Shown here in pieces: positions 1 to 6,299 of a stretch of DNA of 10,910 bases (position 1 is the stretch's first letter; the number at the start of each line of letters is the position of its first letter). Location of the stretch: positions 1 through 10,910 of the forward strand of contig CAWVWF010000117.1 of the NCBI GenBank assembly GCA_963933885.1, given 5' to 3'. The translations under genes and the position numbers were made by a program. The DNA is from CAWVWF01 sp963933885 (lineage in GTDB: Bacteria > Bacteroidota > Bacteroidia > Flavobacteriales_C > GCA-002722245). The notes below the pieces were generated by a model that saw nothing but the letters and a program-made list of their open reading frames with translations, had not been told where the DNA came from and did no database searches.

Positions 1-55
1 AATCGGATAGTTTATCTTCTAGATTACCGCTTCGCTCAAATCAAGAAGTACGGTA
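1..55. repeat. 55-bp direct repeat, copy 1
   Basis: This block is identical over 55 bp to positions 186-240, so the two copies lie 185 bp apart start to start. Each copy can fold: TACCG-CTTC (25-33) pairs with GAAG-TA-CGGTA (45-55) around a 2-nt bulge, and an alternative 10-bp stem with one mismatch joins 16-25 to 39-48. The window begins exactly at the first repeated base, so the unit probably continues upstream. The arrangement resembles REP-like extragenic palindromes, but no associated transposase gene is in view. Confidence 0.85.
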
Positions 56-97
56 ATGATTCCAAAAGAAAATGATTACTGAATAAACACCAACGTA

Positions 98-120
98 CTT
101 TCTGATTTTTAATCTGAAAG
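98..120. repeat. Short hairpin in the repeat region
   Basis: CTTTCTGATT (98-107) and AATCTGAAAG (111-120) are complementary apart from one mismatch, around a TTT loop. It lies between the two 55-bp repeats and is probably part of the same repetitive unit. No flanking T-run marks it as a terminator. Confidence 0.45.
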
Positions 121-129
121 GTAAACGCT

Positions 130-191
130 CCGATTTATAATCGGTTTTTAACCTCTCTACGTTTTTTAGTTGAACTCCGATTATAAATCGG
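130..191. repeat. Inverted repeat with 15-bp arms between the direct repeats
   Basis: The arm at 130-144 (CCGATTTATAATCGG) is the exact reverse complement of the arm at 177-191 (CCGATTATAAATCGG), with a 32-nt loop. Each arm is also nearly palindromic, so each can fold alone. The right arm runs into direct-repeat copy 2. This is typical of REP/BIME-like intergenic elements. No coding sequence overlaps it. Confidence 0.75.
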
Positions 192-240
192 ATAGTTTAT
201 CTTCTAGATTACCGCTTCGCTCAAATCAAGAAGTACGGTA
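186..240. repeat. 55-bp direct repeat, copy 2
   Basis: This is the second perfect copy of positions 1-55. It ends 4 bp from the stop codon of the SGNH-like gene, so that gene's minus-strand transcript would run straight into the hairpin (stem arms 210-218 and 230-240). No T-run follows the stem on the minus strand, so it does not look like a standard intrinsic terminator. It could still stabilise the mRNA 3' end. Confidence 0.85.
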
Positions 241-244
241 GATA

Positions 245-1714
245 TTACTTACACATTAAAGCGCCTGCTCTAACACCCTGAACATCCACAGGTGAAATCA
301 TAACCTTAAAAACAGCTCTTCCTTTTACTTCATGAAGCTTATCATACTTAAGATCTACATTAGCTGTCTTCACACCAGTTTTGTCTTTAAAGCTAAGTGC
401 TAACCTCAATTTACATTTAGTCATATCAGCAGTAGTATCAATAACAGCCAATAATATTCTATTCTTTTTAGAATTTCCTTTTAAAACAGATACAGACCGT
501 ATCAATACATTGTTCGTTTTGAAATTTTCACTAACCGTTTTATTTTTCTTATCGGTCTTCCTTACTTGATGATTTTCAAAATATCCCTCTTGACCGTAGA
601 AATTCGCTTTCCATTTAGGTTCCGCTGATCTGTTTGGAAGTTCAACAGTTACTTTAGATTTTATAAAGTCAGCCAATTTATACGTTGCTATTAACGAACC
701 ACGATAAGTCATGTGTTGATTTTGCTTATAAGTATTCTCAAAGCTTCCTTTGTTAAACCTTGTTGAATCGTAATTACCTTGCATATCCAACCACTCTTTA
801 TCAGTATCAGCAAGTAAATCTTTCATCTTTGCTGTCCAAGCATCATTATTCTTTACATGCTTATCAAACATAGGCAAGGTTAAAAACATCACCTCTACTC
901 CTTTCTCATTACATAAATCAACGATCTTCTTTACATACTTCTTAGAGTAATCATTGTATTTAAAATCCTCACCATTTACAGGAGCACCTAAAGAATCATA
1001 CTTAGCCAATACATCTTTTTTTAATCCTTTCTGAAATCTAACAAACCTCCCTAAATAAAGCTTCTTATCTTTTTTAGATTTCTTCTTTTTCTCCAAATTA
1101 CTATTCAACTGCGTAGTATCATTGAAAATGAAATCATGATTTCTAATTGTATTCGACCAAGCGTAAGCATAGTTATCTGATCTGAATAAATAAGGCATCG
1201 ATTGAAGCTTTGAACTTACATTCTTTCTAGCAGAGAAACTTTTAAACTGGTCAGCCAATGCGCCTTCTTTTAACTCGTAAGGATTAAACGCAGTTAATCC
1301 ATATGTTTCCACAACAACTAATTTTGGTTCTGACACCTTTAAGGCTTCTTCTAAACAGTAATATGAGTCGGCAATATTAGTTCCAGGCGAAGCCAATATA
1401 AAAGCATTCACTCCCAAAGTATTACTTAAATTCTTAGGGTTAATTCCTGAATACAAATGTGAATTCCCAATTAGAACAACATCAACATTATTCTTTTTAG
1501 AAAACTTGTAAAAGGAATCCCACTTCTTCTTTGTATGGTTATTGGATTCATCAGGATTAAAATATCCCTTGCTATCCGAATACTTGATCGCCACACTAAA
1601 AACAGCAACAACAAACAGCGCTTTCAATGAAATAATTAGAATCGGATACTTTGTTAATATGCTAGTTTTTACTGGCGTATCTCCTTTTGGGTTTTTTTCG
1701 ACTTTCTTCTTCAT
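245..1714 (-). CDS. Membrane-anchored SGNH/AlgJ-X-like O-acetyltransferase partner
   Basis: The 489-residue protein has a Lys-rich N-terminus, one membrane segment (about residues 23-43) and then a periplasmic SGNH-type domain. Block I is VVLIGNSHLYSGINP, with the candidate nucleophile Ser85. A block II-like ASPGTN follows at 108-113, and the block V-like region is QNQHMTYRG with His334. The Asp expected three residues before that His is Gln331, so the catalytic triad is incomplete or arranged differently. Residues about 355-489 form an additional, probably beta-rich region I do not recognise. The gene follows the MBOAT gene with a 6-bp gap. In known systems (AlgI with AlgJ/AlgX, PatA/PatB) the MBOAT protein passes acetyl groups across the membrane and the SGNH partner transfers them to a polysaccharide, so I infer that role here. 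The substrate is unknown, since no glycosyltransferase genes are in the window. The ATG start at 1714 is the first one giving an intact N-terminal anchor. Confidence 0.8.
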   Translation of the reverse strand: MKKKVEKNPKGDTPVKTSILTKYPILIISLKALFVVAVFSVAIKYSDSKGYFNPDESNNHTKKKWDSFYKFSKKNNVDVVLIGNSHLYSGINPKNLSNTLGVNAFILASPGTNIADSYYCLEEALKVSEPKLVVVETYGLTAFNPYELKEGALADQFKSFSARKNVSSKLQSMPYLFRSDNYAYAWSNTIRNHDFIFNDTTQLNSNLEKKKKSKKDKKLYLGRFVRFQKGLKKDVLAKYDSLGAPVNGEDFKYNDYSKKYVKKIVDLCNEKGVEVMFLTLPMFDKHVKNNDAWTAKMKDLLADTDKEWLDMQGNYDSTRFNKGSFENTYKQNQHMTYRGSLIATYKLADFIKSKVTVELPNRSAEPKWKANFYGQEGYFENHQVRKTDKKNKTVSENFKTNNVLIRSVSVLKGNSKKNRILLAVIDTTADMTKCKLRLALSFKDKTGVKTANVDLKYDKLHEVKGRAVFKVMISPVDVQGVRAGALMCK

Positions 1715-1720
1715 GGCTGT

Positions 1721-3154
1721 CTAAAATTGGAAATAAATGAAGTTGTTATCGTTTAACCCAACACCATAACTACCGAAGAGTAAAATCACAAATAAAACTG
1801 ATAAATAAATTGTCCATCGAATAAGGAAAAACCTGCTAACGAACCATGTATACAAATTGTCATATTTATCGATTACAACCTCCATAATCATATAACCGAT
1901 CAACAAGTATATCGTGAATTCAAACTCCATTGAATTTAAACCATATGTATAAAGTAAGTCCTGACTTTCATTAAATACACTTGAGAATACATCGATTGCA
2001 TCATTAAAAGTTTTGGCTCTGAAAAACACTAAAGACAGACTCCAAGACAGGGTAATGAATATTCCTGAAAATACTCGCTTTAATATATTGTTTCCTTTGT
2101 TCGATAAGAATTTATCAAATACTAAAATAAACAGAGCGTTTAACAATCCCCATATAACGAAGTTCCAAGAAGATCCATGCCACAAGCCACTTAATACAAA
2201 TACAATTAATATATTACGCGTTACTTTTAACTTAGCTACCTTATTCCCTCCTAGTGGAATATATACATAATCCTTAAACCAAGAACTTAAACTGATATGC
2301 CAACGTTGCCAGAAATCTGAAAATGATTTCGCTAAATATGGTTGTCTGAAATTGGTTGACAAATTAAAACCTAGCAGTCTAGCACTTCCTATTGCTATAT
2401 TAGAATACGCAGAGAAATCAAGGTACAATTGAAACGCAAAGAATAATACAGTTACGCAAAATGTTAAGCAATCAAGGTGTTCAATATCTTGATAAGATGC
2501 ATCAATAAAAATGGCCAATCTATCAGCTATTACAATCTTCTTAAAAAATCCCCAAACCATCAACAACAAACCACTTCTAAGTAGTTCGTAATTTATTACT
2601 GATTTTGTAAAAAATTGAGGCAACAAATCTTTGGCTCTTTCTATCGGTCCTGCTACCAATTGAGGAAAGAAGGATACAAAGGCAAAAAATGAAGACACAT
2701 CCTTTGTTGGTTCTATCTTCTTATTATAAATATCCAGTGTATAACTTAAAGTTTGAAAGGTGTAAAAGCTTATTCCTGCTGGTAAAATAATATCCAAATT
2801 ACTAGATCCAATGTCTTGTCCTAAAATAGAAAACGCATCTACAAAACTATCGACAAAGAAATTGCAGTACTTAAAAAACCCAAGGAATCCGAGGTTTGTG
2901 ATTAAACTAAAAGACAACCACATCTTTTGTTTTTTCTTATCCTCCTCTTCGTAAATCTTAATCCCAGCAATATAATCGATTACAGAACTGATTACAATTA
3001 GAGAAAGAAATCTCCAATCCCACCATCCATAAAAGAAATAAGAAACACCTATAAGAAACAGGTTTCTAGCTTTAACGGTATTCTTAAAAAGAATCCAAAA
3101 AAGAAAAAATACTAGAGGGAAAAAAATCCCGAAATCAATTGAATTGAAAATCAT
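1721..3154 (-). CDS. MBOAT-family polysaccharide O-acetyltransferase (AlgI-like)
   Basis: This 477-residue polytopic membrane protein has the usual length for AlgI-type MBOAT proteins. It shows their sequence landmarks: FYGWWDWRFL (41-50), PAGISFYTFQTLSYTLDIY (125-143), FFPQLVAGPIERAKDLLPQF (162-181), LDFSAYSNIAIG (245-256), DFWQRWHISLSSWF (280-293) and the catalytic LSGLWHGSSWNF (321-332), with the invariant His at 326. The family moves an acyl group, normally acetyl from a cytoplasmic donor, across the inner membrane for attachment to exported polysaccharide. The SGNH-like gene starts 6 bp after its stop, with no room for a separate promoter, so the two are almost certainly co-transcribed. 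The ATG at 3154 directly precedes the conserved MIFNSIDFGIFF N-terminus. Family membership is secure, but the acceptor polysaccharide is not identifiable. Confidence 0.93.
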   Translation of the reverse strand: MIFNSIDFGIFFPLVFFLFWILFKNTVKARNLFLIGVSYFFYGWWDWRFLSLIVISSVIDYIAGIKIYEEEDKKKQKMWLSFSLITNLGFLGFFKYCNFFVDSFVDAFSILGQDIGSSNLDIILPAGISFYTFQTLSYTLDIYNKKIEPTKDVSSFFAFVSFFPQLVAGPIERAKDLLPQFFTKSVINYELLRSGLLLMVWGFFKKIVIADRLAIFIDASYQDIEHLDCLTFCVTVLFFAFQLYLDFSAYSNIAIGSARLLGFNLSTNFRQPYLAKSFSDFWQRWHISLSSWFKDYVYIPLGGNKVAKLKVTRNILIVFVLSGLWHGSSWNFVIWGLLNALFILVFDKFLSNKGNNILKRVFSGIFITLSWSLSLVFFRAKTFNDAIDVFSSVFNESQDLLYTYGLNSMEFEFTIYLLIGYMIMEVVIDKYDNLYTWFVSRFFLIRWTIYLSVLFVILLFGSYGVGLNDNNFIYFQF

Positions 3155-3489
3155 ATTTAATGACTGAAATCAAAACTCATTTTACGAATTTAATTTGAAC
3201 ACGAATATATGTAATCCTATGCAAATTATTCAAAAACCTCACAGCATATTTACAAGTTTCAGATAGATCTAAAAGAATGTTTATTTATTTAAAGAACACA
3301 ACCCTTTACAAAGAATCCCGTCTGCTCCTTAAGCACTTTTAAATTATTTATAACCTCAAGAAAAGAGCGTTAATTTCAAAGTATGATTACACCTGGGGAA
3401 GCAAAACTGAAAAAATTTATTTGAATTAAGTTGTTCGTTAAGGGAACAGCTTCCTCTTTTCTTTTTTTGTATAAAAAAGAGACAATAAG
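3155..3489. other. Intergenic region, 335 bp
   Basis: This lies between two minus-strand genes, so it holds the promoter of the MBOAT/SGNH unit and the 3' end of the helical-repeat gene. I find no exact Bacteroidota promoter element (TAnnTTTG on the minus strand) and no ORF longer than about 15 codons from an ATG. The notable structure is the hairpin with a T-rich tail at 3428-3469. Confidence 0.6.
3428..3469 (+). terminator. Plus-strand intrinsic-terminator-like hairpin
   Basis: AAGTTGTTC (3428-3436) pairs with GAACAGCTT (3444-3452) as a 9-bp stem with one G-U wobble and a 7-nt loop. The T-rich tail CCTCTTTTCTTTTTTTG (3453-3469) follows at once. The layout fits Rho-independent termination on the plus strand, although neighbouring genes run on the minus strand. 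Read on the minus strand the stem is not followed directly by a T-run. Confidence 0.45.
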
Positions 3490-3507
3490 TTAATGAAGCC
3501 CTCTTTT
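3473..3507 (-). terminator. Possible terminator at the end of the helical-repeat gene
   Basis: On the minus strand AAAAGAG (3507-3501) pairs with CTCTTTT (3481-3475), and the run of T extends to 3473. The hairpin spans the TAA stop codon at 3490-3492. The stem is short and AT-rich and its loop is about 19 nt, so this is only a weak candidate. Confidence 0.25.
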
Positions 3508-5001
3508 AAAAAGAGATAAGTAAAAATATGAAAACGTACCTTCCTTACATTTAGAGGATAACCAAGCCAAAACAACTTCGCCTTCATTAAATTTGATATG
3601 GCTTTCTTGTTCTAATGAAAGTAATAAATCGAAAAATGTTTTTTGTAATTCCTTAGTTGAAAAATCATAATAATTTTGAATGATCCGTTTTATCGACTTT
3701 AATATTATTTTTTCTTTTATTAATGCATCTTTAAACTTAATCACCTTCCTACTTAAGTTTGTAATCCTATAGGGTAATAATTCAAAATTACCTAGTTCAT
3801 AATGAATCATTAAATTATAAATAGATCCACGCATTACTAGCTCCTCTTGCATTCCAAATTTACTATCAATTAACCTATTGGAAAATTTAAGTGATTGCTT
3901 AAAATCATTAGCTCCAAAAAATGCGAGTACAAGCTTATCCAATAATAAAACCTCAACATATTCAGAGAATTTACTTGTATTTTCTTTCAACCATAATTCA
4001 ACTTCAAATCCAACTTTTCCTGCTTCATAAAATGAACCTATCATAGTTAAATATGTGAGCTTTTGAATATAGTAAAATGAATACTTTTGAAGTTCTAAAT
4101 CTTCTTTTTCGATAGCATTTTCAATATTAACTTTTTTAAGTTGTAATAGATATTTTGGAATATCATTAAACCTTTTCATGGCCATCAAATCTTTGATGAA
4201 ATTATTTAAATTAGCTAATAATTGTGATGGATTAGTCTCTGCTATTAAAGGGTTTTCGGATATTAAACGCATCTTCTTTTGACTCTCTGAAAAAGTTTTT
4301 CCTTTTTCATTGATTAGCGAATATGAATCAGCTTTAATAGACAACACATTTGCTCTTAATGAAAAGGAATCTTTTTCATTTATAGACATTATTAAAGGGT
4401 TTGCCAATAATGTGTTCACTTTACTTAATCTAAATGAAGCATCTTCAATAGAATCCTCAAACATTAATTCAATAACATCGAAATAGAGTCCTTTTAGTAA
4501 ACTCTCTTTTCTAACTTGATCGATAGCATAGGCATATTCCTTTTTATAAGGATAAATGGCTCCGTCCATTCCTCTTATATAGATAATGAAAAGGATATCG
4601 TAGATATTCACTTGCAGTCTGAAGAAATTATATTTTTCACATGTTTCGTTAAGGCTGGGTAATATCTTTTTTGCTTCTTTATAAAACCCTTTCTTAACTA
4701 GTAATCCTGCTTTTTGAATCTCTAATTTTAATTGAAGACTTATATCATATTGTTCATTAAAGGAAATTAATTGCGATAATATAAAGTCTATTAAAAACCG
4801 TTTCAATTTTGATAGAGAATTTTTATTTGTCTTCCCCCCCAATTTCTTTATTAGCTTCTTTTCATCATATTCTTTCTGAGCAATTACTCCATTGAATAAG
4901 TTCAGATACGAACTGTCTTTTTTAGATCGTGATTTAATGAAAGTTTTCTCTTTAGCTGTTAAAGACTGAACGAGGGTGAACAAACTATAATTATTCGACA
5001 T
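3490..5001 (-). CDS. Helical-repeat protein of unknown function
   Basis: This 503-residue protein has no signal peptide or membrane segment and is probably cytoplasmic. It appears almost entirely helical, with TPR-like pairs of amphipathic helices through about residues 85-480. The N-terminus (LTAKEKTFIKSRSKKDSSYL, then LFN and QKEYDEKKLIKKL, to about residue 54) resembles the opening of a group of uncharacterised Bacteroidota proteins of the form 'LSKSEKRYFK...YLKLFD.I..QKEYDE'; this is from memory and unconfirmed. No catalytic motif is visible. A role as a protein-interaction scaffold is conceivable, but the sequence does not specify one. It diverges from the membrane AraC regulator across 139 bp, and its ATG lies inside one arm of a 10-bp inverted repeat whose other arm sits at the regulator's start. 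Co-regulation is therefore possible. A run of seven G on the coding strand near codon 54 is unusual for this AT-rich gene. Confidence 0.8.
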   Translation of the reverse strand: MSNNYSLFTLVQSLTAKEKTFIKSRSKKDSSYLNLFNGVIAQKEYDEKKLIKKLGGKTNKNSLSKLKRFLIDFILSQLISFNEQYDISLQLKLEIQKAGLLVKKGFYKEAKKILPSLNETCEKYNFFRLQVNIYDILFIIYIRGMDGAIYPYKKEYAYAIDQVRKESLLKGLYFDVIELMFEDSIEDASFRLSKVNTLLANPLIMSINEKDSFSLRANVLSIKADSYSLINEKGKTFSESQKKMRLISENPLIAETNPSQLLANLNNFIKDLMAMKRFNDIPKYLLQLKKVNIENAIEKEDLELQKYSFYYIQKLTYLTMIGSFYEAGKVGFEVELWLKENTSKFSEYVEVLLLDKLVLAFFGANDFKQSLKFSNRLIDSKFGMQEELVMRGSIYNLMIHYELGNFELLPYRITNLSRKVIKFKDALIKEKIILKSIKRIIQNYYDFSTKELQKTFFDLLLSLEQESHIKFNEGEVVLAWLSSKCKEGTFSYFYLSLFKRGLH

Positions 5002-5133
5002 TAGTTAGGCTTTTATGAATAATAAGGTAAACCAATGATATAATTCAAGTTTAGATCAAAGATACATTTCATTCAAAAAATAATATTAACATGCTAGAGA
5101 ACTTCAAATCATAAAGCTAATGTCCTAACTAAT
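5000..5133. promoter_or_regulatory. Divergent promoter region bounded by a 10-bp inverted repeat
   Basis: ATTAGTTAGG (5000-5009) is the exact reverse complement of CCTAACTAAT (5124-5133). The left arm includes the first two bases of the helical-repeat gene's ATG. The right arm ends at the mirror-image position, where an in-frame ATT stands before the regulator ORF. The 7-bp core TTAGTTA recurs at 6266-6272 before the chitinase gene. A binding site for the AraC-type regulator is an inference. Chance occurrence of a 10-bp repeat in an AT-rich spacer of this length is unlikely but possible. Confidence 0.35.
5057..5064 (-). promoter_or_regulatory. Candidate -7 promoter element for the helical-repeat gene
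   Basis: TATCTTTG on the minus strand matches the Bacteroidota -7 consensus TAnnTTTG and lies about 56 bp before the ATG at 5001, giving a plausible leader of roughly 50 nt. No clear TTTG -33 element is found at the usual spacing, so support comes from the -7 box alone. Confidence 0.35.
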
Positions 5134-5140
5134 TTTTATA

Positions 5141-6199
5141 TTGTACATCTTGACCAAAACGGTAAAACATATAAGCCTAACGGCATCAATAATTCTTATT
5201 GGTTGCTTCTTTCTCAATTTTAATGAGCTATCTATACAGTCTGAAAACAGTGTTTATACAAGCTATGATGATAGCCAAACATACGGCGCCTCAACTTGTA
5301 TACTTTCAGACACATCAGAGAATATATGTTACAGTTATACACTTAGAAAAAAAGCTGACTATCCATTTGCAGGATTAACAATTAAAGCAAAGTTGTTTTA
5401 CGACTTAAGCAGTTTCAATACTTTAAGAATACATGTTTTATCTCCAAAGAAAAGACGAATTCATGTTTTTTATGCTTTACATACAAAGGACAAAAAGTTT
5501 TTAAAATTCAGAGCTTCTGTTGAATGCAATCCCAATCAAGAAGTTTATGAAATTCCTCTTAATGAGTTTAAGAATCCTACTTGGTGGATAAAATCCCAGA
5601 GACTTAGTAAAAAAGACATTCTGAGTGCTGACTTATCTAAAGTTGAATCTATTTCATTTTCTAACGACCTTTTCTCTAAATTTGATAATGAATATCAGAT
5701 CTGCTTAAAAACAATAAAGCTCAATCACAACAACACGATTGGAATTAGCATTTTAACTTTAGTAATCCTTCTTTTAAATTCATTTCTTTATTTGATTTAC
5801 CGAACAAAAAAAGACGAAATCATTATCCAATATAAAGCATCTTCAGAAACAGTATTTGACCAAGAAAACATGTTAAATGCTGAAACGGATCAGGTAGTTC
5901 ATTTTATCAGTGAAAATTATAATGATTCAGAATTATCGTTAAGACTTATAAGAAAGTCTTTAAAAATTCCAGAGAACAAGATTTCTCTGTTACTTAAAAC
6001 AAGATTCGAGCTTTCATACAAAGATTACATTCTACAAATTAGAGTTGAGGAAGCTAAACGACTTTTATCTACAACTGAAATGAACATCGGAGAAGTTACT
6101 CATACAACTGGATTTGGAAGTTCCTCTACCTTTAACAGAGTATTTAAAGCTTATACAGGATTAACTCCTAAAGAATACTCAGAATCCACAAAAAACTAA
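5141..6199 (+). CDS. Transmembrane AraC-family regulator with a periplasmic carbohydrate-binding-like domain
   Basis: The 352-residue protein, counted from TTG at 5141, has four parts. Residues 9-27 are a membrane segment, with a lipobox-like LIGC at 19-22. About 36-196 form a beta-rich periplasmic domain containing YDLSSFNTLRIHV (87-99), a Trp pair (148-149) and four Cys (53, 63, 129, 188); it resembles galactose-binding/CBM-like jelly rolls. Residues 199-220 are a second membrane segment. Residues 255-350 are an AraC DNA-binding domain with two helix-turn-helix units, the second reading IGEVTHTTGFGSSSTFNRVFKAYTGLTPKEY (316-346). I infer a one-component sensor that binds a glycan outside the inner membrane and controls nearby genes; the chitinase starts 100 bp downstream on the same strand. 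There is no in-frame ATG before codon 244, because a TAA at 5126-5128 closes the frame. The start must be TTG (5141 or 5150) or ATT (5132). The DNA-binding domain is certain, and the sensor domain's ligand is a guess. Confidence 0.85.
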   Translation: MYILTKTVKHISLTASIILIGCFFLNFNELSIQSENSVYTSYDDSQTYGASTCILSDTSENICYSYTLRKKADYPFAGLTIKAKLFYDLSSFNTLRIHVLSPKKRRIHVFYALHTKDKKFLKFRASVECNPNQEVYEIPLNEFKNPTWWIKSQRLSKKDILSADLSKVESISFSNDLFSKFDNEYQICLKTIKLNHNNTIGISILTLVILLLNSFLYLIYRTKKDEIIIQYKASSETVFDQENMLNAETDQVVHFISENYNDSELSLRLIRKSLKIPENKISLLLKTRFELSYKDYILQIRVEEAKRLLSTTEMNIGEVTHTTGFGSSSTFNRVFKAYTGLTPKEYSESTKN

Positions 6200-6265
6200 T
6201 AATCAATACATTGTGGATTATGGGCAATCAAAAATGTAATCTGACTATTCATATTTAAATAAAAG

Positions 6266-6272
6266 TTAGTTA
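6266..6272 (+). promoter_or_regulatory. TTAGTTA motif before the chitinase gene, possible operator
   Basis: TTAGTTA repeats the core of both arms of the inverted repeat at 5000-5009 and 5124-5133. It stands 28 bp before the chitinase ATG in the 100-bp spacer, where the promoter of the secreted-enzyme genes would be expected. GTTATTTG (6269-6276) overlaps it and is only a partial match to the TAnnTTTG -7 box. A seven-base match is weak evidence alone. Confidence 0.25.
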
Positions 6273-6299
6273 TTTGTTTCAAATCAAAGAACAAGCCTT

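Noticed and set aside
1..240. CRISPR array
   Set aside because: There are only two 55-bp copies separated by 130 bp, with inverted repeats in between and no cas genes. Spacing and repeat length do not fit CRISPR.
381..569. 62-codon plus-strand ORF inside the SGNH-like gene
   Set aside because: It is wholly antisense to a well-supported gene, and its hydrophobic, low-complexity product is what antisense reading of Lys-rich coding sequence gives.
1542..1724. 60-codon plus-strand ORF antisense to the SGNH-like gene start
   Set aside because: Its apparent membrane segment is the antisense of the real membrane anchor, and there is no independent support.
2013..2270. 85-codon plus-strand ORF inside the MBOAT gene
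   Set aside because: It overlaps the most conserved catalytic part of the MBOAT gene on the opposite strand and shows no recognisable motif.
3377..3424. Tiny plus-strand ORF of about 13 codons (MITPGEAKLKKFI) upstream of the hairpin
   Set aside because: It is too short to support as a gene without homologs, and no promoter or ribosome-binding evidence distinguishes it from chance.
5091..5128. ATG codons at 5091 and 5120 as starts for the regulator
   Set aside because: ATG at 5091 reads only seven codons to TAA, and ATG at 5120 reads ATG-TCC-TAA. Neither is in frame with the regulator ORF.
5141..6199. Hybrid two-component system protein
   Set aside because: No histidine kinase, ATPase or receiver domain is present. 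The segment between the second membrane span and the AraC domain is only about 35 residues.
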